From positions 1-9,830 of the forward strand of contig CANEVG010000109.1 in NCBI GenBank assembly GCA_947442095.1: a stretch of DNA of 9,830 bases, in the 5' to 3' direction. The DNA comes from Sphingomonadaceae bacterium. GTDB taxonomy: Bacteria > Pseudomonadota > Alphaproteobacteria > Sphingomonadales > Sphingomonadaceae. The notes beneath the pieces were generated by a model that had not been told where the DNA came from, did no database searches, and worked only from the letters and a program-made list of their open reading frames with translations. This document shows positions 6,293 to 9,830 of this stretch, one piece after another. The position numbers and the translations under genes were made by a program. Position 1 is the first letter of the stretch, and the number at the start of each line of letters is the position of its first letter.

Positions 6293-7234
6293 ATGATCGA
6301 TATCGATGCTGTTATTACTTGGGTGGACGGAGCCGATCCTGCACTCGCGCTGAAGCGCAATGCCTATCTCTCTGATGCGAAAGCCCCGTTGCACGACAAC
6401 GGGATCAATCCGCATCGCTGGGTGTGCAGTGATGAGCTCAATTTCTGCCTGCGGTCCATCGCCAACAACGCGCCGTGGATGCGGCGCATCTGGATCGTGA
6501 CAGATAGCCAGATCCCCGAAATCGGGCCCCTGCCAGGGGACTTTGCCAGCAAGATCACGATCGTCGATCATGCGGTGATCTTTGCCAGTCATGAAGATGC
6601 CCTGCCGTCATTCAACTCGCTGTCAATCGAGACCATGCTCTGGCGCATTCCCGGGCTCGCGGAGCGCTTCCTCTATTTCAACGATGACGTTTTCCTGACC
6701 GCACCGGTCAACCAGGAGGATTTCTTCGGCGATGACGGGCCGGTCCTGCGCGGGAGATGGACCGATCACTCATCGCTGGCGAATTGCTCTGCTGCGCGGG
6801 ACGAGGCGAGTTTGCTCAACCATTTCAATCAGATCAATGCCGCAGCCATGATCGGTTATGAGGCGGATCACGTGTTCGAAAGCGCGCATGTCGTCCACCC
6901 GTTGCTGCGGTCGGTCATGGCCGAGCTGTTTGATGTTTTTGCCGACGATTGCCGGCGCAATGCCGGCTTTCGCTTCCGCGACACGGCGCAGTTCCTGCCG
7001 CAAAGCCTGCACAATCACGCGTGCCTCGCATCGGGCGATGCGACGATCCTTGATACGCGCGATTACCTGCATGTGGCTGTGGGCGCGCTGGACCGCTGGT
7101 CGACTGCGGATGTGCACGCCTATCTGGGCAGGGCAGCGCGGCGGGAAATCAAGTTCCTGTGCGTGAATGATCTGCCCGAAGTGGAGCGCAAGTTCCCCGA
7201 TGCCAGAGCCTGGATCGAAGCGGCGATTGCCTGA
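6293..7234 (+). CDS. Stealth family protein (sugar-phosphate transferase)
   Basis: This 313-residue protein belongs to the Stealth family, whose bacterial members make phosphodiester-linked capsule or exopolysaccharide by hexose-1-phosphate transfer. The family is related to the animal GlcNAc-1-phosphotransferase. All four conserved regions are recognisable: CR1 DIDAVITWVDGADP (3-16); CR2 from about 47 (DELNFCLRSI...APWMRRIWIVTDSQIP) through LPSFNSLSIETMLWRIPGL to FLYFNDDVFL (126-135, with the acidic pair); CR3 around 196-250 (HVFESAHVVHPLL...FRFRDTAQFL); and CR4 EIKFLCVND (285-293). There is no signal peptide or membrane segment. The start is uncertain: GTG 6281 would add four residues, and the gggag at 6274-6278 is too close to GTG (2 bases) and rather far from ATG 6293 (14 bases). 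No other polysaccharide genes are in the window, so its acceptor is unknown. Confidence 0.88.
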   Translation: MIDIDAVITWVDGADPALALKRNAYLSDAKAPLHDNGINPHRWVCSDELNFCLRSIANNAPWMRRIWIVTDSQIPEIGPLPGDFASKITIVDHAVIFASHEDALPSFNSLSIETMLWRIPGLAERFLYFNDDVFLTAPVNQEDFFGDDGPVLRGRWTDHSSLANCSAARDEASLLNHFNQINAAAMIGYEADHVFESAHVVHPLLRSVMAELFDVFADDCRRNAGFRFRDTAQFLPQSLHNHACLASGDATILDTRDYLHVAVGALDRWSTADVHAYLGRAARREIKFLCVNDLPEVERKFPDARAWIEAAIA

Positions 7235-7327
7235 GGGCGCGGGCTGATATCTGCAAAACCGATTGCCAAACGGCGCCTGCCGCAGCACCTTCCGGCCTTG
7301 CTTGGGCTTGTCGGGGATGGTGGGATC

Positions 7328-9634
7328 ATGAAGCGTTTTGGTTTGGTGCTGGCGGCGCTTCCAATGGCCGCTGCAGCGCAGGAAGCGCCGCCTGCGGTGG
7401 TGACCGAGACGCGCAGCGTGGCGGGGCTGAACGCGGCCGGGGAGATCGTGATCGACCGCGCGGGCATTCCGCATATCTATGCCGCGAGCGCGCGCGACGG
7501 GTTTTTCCTGCAGGGCTATGCCGTGGCGCGCGACCGGCTGTGGCAGATCGACTTGTGGCGCAAGCGCGGGCTGGGGCGGCTCGCGGCGAGTTTTGGCGCA
7601 GCCTATGTGGCGCAGGACCGCGCGTCGCGGCTCTTGCTCTACCGGGGCGACATGGCACGCGAATGGGCGGCCTATCCGGCAGCGGCGAAGGGCTGGACCG
7701 AGGCGTTCGTGGCCGGGATCAATGCCTATGTCGCCGAGGTGGAAGCTGGCCGCCAGCCGCTGCCGGTGGAGTTCGGCGCGAGTGCGAGCAAGCCCGAACG
7801 CTGGGCGGCGGAGGATGTCGTGCGCATCCGTTCGAACGCGCTGGCGAGCAATCTGACCTCAGAAGTGGCGCGGGCGCGGGCGCTGTGCGGGGGGGATGCA
7901 AAGTATGAACCGCTGCGCAGCCCGCTCGAGCCGGCGCGACCGGTCGTGGTGCCGAAGGGGCTCGATCCCTGCAGCATTCCCGATGGGGTGCTGGACGATT
8001 ATCTGCTCGGAATTGGCGAGGTGCGGTTCGATGGCAAGGCGCTGGCATCGGTTCCGCGCGATCCGGAGGTGCAGGAGGGTTCCAACAACTGGGTGATTGC
8101 GCCGCAGCGCAGCGCGACGGGCCGCGCGATCATGGCAAACGATCCGCACCGCGCGCACAGTGTGCCCAACCTGCGCTACCTTTCGCATATCGACACACCC
8201 GAGCTGAAGATCGCGGGCGCTGGGGAGCCGGCGCTGCCGGGGGTGAGCCTGGGTCACAACGAGGACGTGGCCTGGACGCTGACGATCTTTGCCATCGACC
8301 AGCAGGATCTGGTGGTGAATCCCAAGGGCACCAAGCTGACCGAAGTGACTGAGACGATTGCGGTGAAGGGCGAAGCGCCGCGCGCTGTGGTGCTGAAGTT
8401 CACCGCCGACGGTCCGGTGATCTACGATGATGCCGCCAGCGGGCGCAGCTTTGCCTTGCGCGCGACGTGGAGCCAGCCGGGGGCCTCGGCCTATTTCAAC
8501 GCGGCCTGGGCGTTTACCGCGAAGACTTGGGACGAATTCCTCAATGCCCGCAAGCACTGGGGGGCACCGCCGCTCAATCTGCTCTACGCGGACCGGGGCG
8601 GTACGATCGGCTGGGCGCCCGGCGGGTTCGTGCCCAAGCGCGCGGGCGGGGAGGGGTTGCTGCCAGTGCCTGCGGGGCAGGGGTTTCGCTGGAACGGATT
8701 GCTCGACGCGGGGCTCATGCCGGTGATCAAGGACCCGGCTGCGGGCTGGATCGCGACGGCCAACCAGAACAACGTGCCAGCGGGCTATCCCCATCTACTG
8801 GGGCTGGAATGGAGCAATTCGAGCCGGATGGACCGCATTTCCGAGGTGATCGCGTCCAAGCCGAAGTTCGGCATCGCCGATTCGATGGGGCTGCAGAACG
8901 ACGTGACCTCGCCGCTTGCCCGGCGCACCACGGCCTTGCTGAAGGGGCTGGAAGGCCGCAGCGACGCGGAGAAGGGCGCGCTGGCGCTGCTCAACGGCTG
9001 GGACGGCGAGCTGGGCGCAGGTAGCGCGGCGGCGGCGCTCTACGAGATATGGACGCGGCGGCATCTGCCCGCCAGCGCCATCAAGGCGATCGTGCCCGAG
9101 GCGGTGTGGGGCCGGTTCGGTTCGGTCGCGCTGCACGGTGTAGTGCAGGCACTGGAGGAAGGTACCCTATTGGGCCCTGATCCGGCGGTGCGGCGCAGCG
9201 CTATCCTGCTGGGCTCGCTTGGCGGCGCTTGGGTGGACGCGGCGCGGCTGCTTGGTCCCGATCCGGCGCGCTGGCGTTGGGGCAGCCTGCATGTGGCCGA
9301 TTTCCGCCCGGCGCTCTCCATTGCCGGCCTTGAGGCGGCGCGGCGCGTGGGGCCGCTCCCGATCAGCGGCGGCAGTTCGACGCCCAATGCCATGAGCTGG
9401 GGCGAGAATTTCAATCTGGTATCCGGGCCATCGGTGCGGGTGGTGATGGATGTGGGGGCGTGGGACAACAGCGTGGCGATCAACACCCCCGGCCAATCGG
9501 GCGATCCCGCCAGCCCGCACTACCGCGATCTCTTCGCACGCTGGGCGGGCGGGGCCTATGTGCCGTTCGTGTGGAGCCGGGCGCGGGTGATGCAGGAAGC
9601 GGAGCTGATCATCAGCGTTACGCCGGGGAACTGA
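7328..9634 (+). CDS. Penicillin acylase family Ntn hydrolase, exported
   Basis: This 768-residue precursor is an N-terminal-nucleophile amidase of the penicillin/AHL/cephalosporin acylase group, which hydrolyses amide bonds of acylated substrates. Residues 1-17 (MKRFGLVLAALPMAAAA|Q) are a signal peptide, so it is periplasmic or secreted. The alpha region (about 18-230) includes IDRAGIPHIYA and GYAVARDRLWQIDLWRKRGLGRLA. The self-cleavage site is Gly251|Ser252 in QEGSNNWVIAP, which makes Ser252 the nucleophile and leaves a 517-residue beta chain. Further signatures are ANDPHRAH (270-277), SLGHNEDVAWT, LLYADRGGTIGWAPGGFVPKR, the Asn cluster TANQNNVP (477-484, probable oxyanion hole), and near the end PSVRVVMDVG with NTPGQSGDPASPHYRDLFARWAGG. 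ATG 7328 is chosen for the signal peptide; the frame opens at TTG 7298. Family membership is firm. Whether it acts on beta-lactams, acyl-homoserine lactones or other amides cannot be told. Confidence 0.92.
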   Translation: MKRFGLVLAALPMAAAAQEAPPAVVTETRSVAGLNAAGEIVIDRAGIPHIYAASARDGFFLQGYAVARDRLWQIDLWRKRGLGRLAASFGAAYVAQDRASRLLLYRGDMAREWAAYPAAAKGWTEAFVAGINAYVAEVEAGRQPLPVEFGASASKPERWAAEDVVRIRSNALASNLTSEVARARALCGGDAKYEPLRSPLEPARPVVVPKGLDPCSIPDGVLDDYLLGIGEVRFDGKALASVPRDPEVQEGSNNWVIAPQRSATGRAIMANDPHRAHSVPNLRYLSHIDTPELKIAGAGEPALPGVSLGHNEDVAWTLTIFAIDQQDLVVNPKGTKLTEVTETIAVKGEAPRAVVLKFTADGPVIYDDAASGRSFALRATWSQPGASAYFNAAWAFTAKTWDEFLNARKHWGAPPLNLLYADRGGTIGWAPGGFVPKRAGGEGLLPVPAGQGFRWNGLLDAGLMPVIKDPAAGWIATANQNNVPAGYPHLLGLEWSNSSRMDRISEVIASKPKFGIADSMGLQNDVTSPLARRTTALLKGLEGRSDAEKGALALLNGWDGELGAGSAAAALYEIWTRRHLPASAIKAIVPEAVWGRFGSVALHGVVQALEEGTLLGPDPAVRRSAILLGSLGGAWVDAARLLGPDPARWRWGSLHVADFRPALSIAGLEAARRVGPLPISGGSSTPNAMSWGENFNLVSGPSVRVVMDVGAWDNSVAINTPGQSGDPASPHYRDLFARWAGGAYVPFVWSRARVMQEAELIISVTPGN

Positions 9635-9698
9635 GGGCTGATATCGCCCCTCTGTTAGCCCTTCGGGCTGCCACCTCCCCGAGGCGAGCTAGCGGAGG
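9633..9698. repeat. Cluster of hairpin-forming sequences after the acylase gene
   Basis: Three possible stems follow one another. GAGGGC (9633-9638) pairs with GCCC(C)TC (9646-9652), with one bulged base. AGCCC-TTC-GGGCT (9657-9669) is a perfect 5-bp stem. CCTCC (9674-9678) pairs with GGAGG (9694-9698) around ccgaggcgagctagc. No T-run follows the first two, so classic intrinsic termination is not evident on the plus strand. The block resembles short palindromic intergenic elements, but copy number elsewhere is unknown. Confidence 0.4.
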
Positions 9699-9702
9699 AA
9701 TG

Positions 9703-9728
9703 AAAAAAGGCGGGGTTTGGACCCCGCC
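9703..9728 (-). terminator. Intrinsic terminator of rpsD
   Basis: Read on the minus strand, a perfect 8-bp GC-rich stem GGCGGGGT/ACCCCGCC with a CCAA loop is followed directly by six T. It lies 29 bp past the rpsD stop. On the plus strand the tail is only TCTTTCG, so it would stop transcription of the acylase gene less well, though some bidirectional action is possible. Confidence 0.92.
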
Positions 9729-9757
9729 TCTTTCGTGTTCGATCTGAAACCGGTGTA

Positions 9758-9830
9758 TCAGCGCGAGTAGAACTCGACGACCAGGTTCGGTTCCATCTTT
9801 ACCGGGTAGGGTACTTCGTCGAGCGTGGGC
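9758..9830 (-). CDS. rpsD: 30S ribosomal protein S4, C-terminal end (partial)
   Basis: The last 23 codons and stop of a gene entering from the right edge are visible. They read PTLDEVPYPVKMEPNLVVEF-YSR, the characteristic C-terminus of bacterial ribosomal protein S4, a primary 16S rRNA-binding protein of the small subunit. The full protein is normally about 200 residues, so roughly nine tenths lies outside the window. The gene converges on the acylase gene and ends in the strong terminator at 9703-9728. The start and any regulatory leader cannot be seen. Confidence 0.93.
   Translation of the reverse strand, partial: PTLDEVPYPVKMEPNLVVEFYSR

Noticed and set aside
7859..8794. Minus-strand open frame of 311 codons inside the acylase gene
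   Set aside because: It is antisense to clear acylase motifs and has a low-complexity Arg/His/Pro composition; it is a shadow frame.
1..9830. Mobile element, phage, CRISPR or defence system
   Set aside because: No transposase, integrase, phage structural gene, spaced repeat array or tRNA-linked attachment site was recognised. The genes are housekeeping or common accessory families.

Overview
The window looks like chromosomal, GC-rich DNA (mid-60s % GC by eye) from an alphaproteobacterium, most likely a sphingomonad such as Novosphingobium, Erythrobacter or a relative. This rests on protein style (the Zymomonas-like Tgt, the QueA N-terminus MRVDLFDFEL, the XseB and CoaD sequences) and on the gene order xseB-ispA-coaD-cyclophilin-queA. 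The genus is an inference.

Positions 1-3676, all on the plus strand, hold a compact housekeeping block. xseB (exonuclease VII small subunit) overlaps ispA (farnesyl diphosphate synthase) by an ATGA junction. ispA is followed with no gap by coaD (phosphopantetheine adenylyltransferase). After about 120 bp come an exported cyclophilin-type peptidyl-prolyl isomerase and then queA (GTG start).

Positions 3683-6149 alternate in strand. A TSUP-family membrane permease on the minus strand converges on queA and diverges from tgt. tgt is on the plus strand and acts in queuosine synthesis immediately before QueA. It converges on a minus-strand rhodanese-like gene whose stop codon overlaps its own. The rhodanese gene is broken by a frameshift in a six-base homopolymer and by an internal TAA, so I call it a pseudogene. 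The queA/tgt pair is therefore split by a possible sulfur-compound transporter and followed by a dead sulfurtransferase-like gene.

Positions 6293-9634 on the plus strand carry two accessory genes: a Stealth-family sugar-phosphate transferase with all four conserved regions recognisable, and a secreted penicillin-acylase-family Ntn hydrolase with its Gly-Ser self-cleavage site. Hairpin-forming DNA follows, then a strong intrinsic terminator that serves rpsD (ribosomal protein S4). rpsD enters from the right on the minus strand, and only its last 23 codons are visible.

I found no tRNA, rRNA, CRISPR array, insertion sequence, phage gene or recognisable defence system. The window is mostly ordinary. 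The parts worth a second look are the decaying rhodanese gene, the isolated Stealth gene, the acylase of unknown substrate, and small repeats in the gaps between genes.
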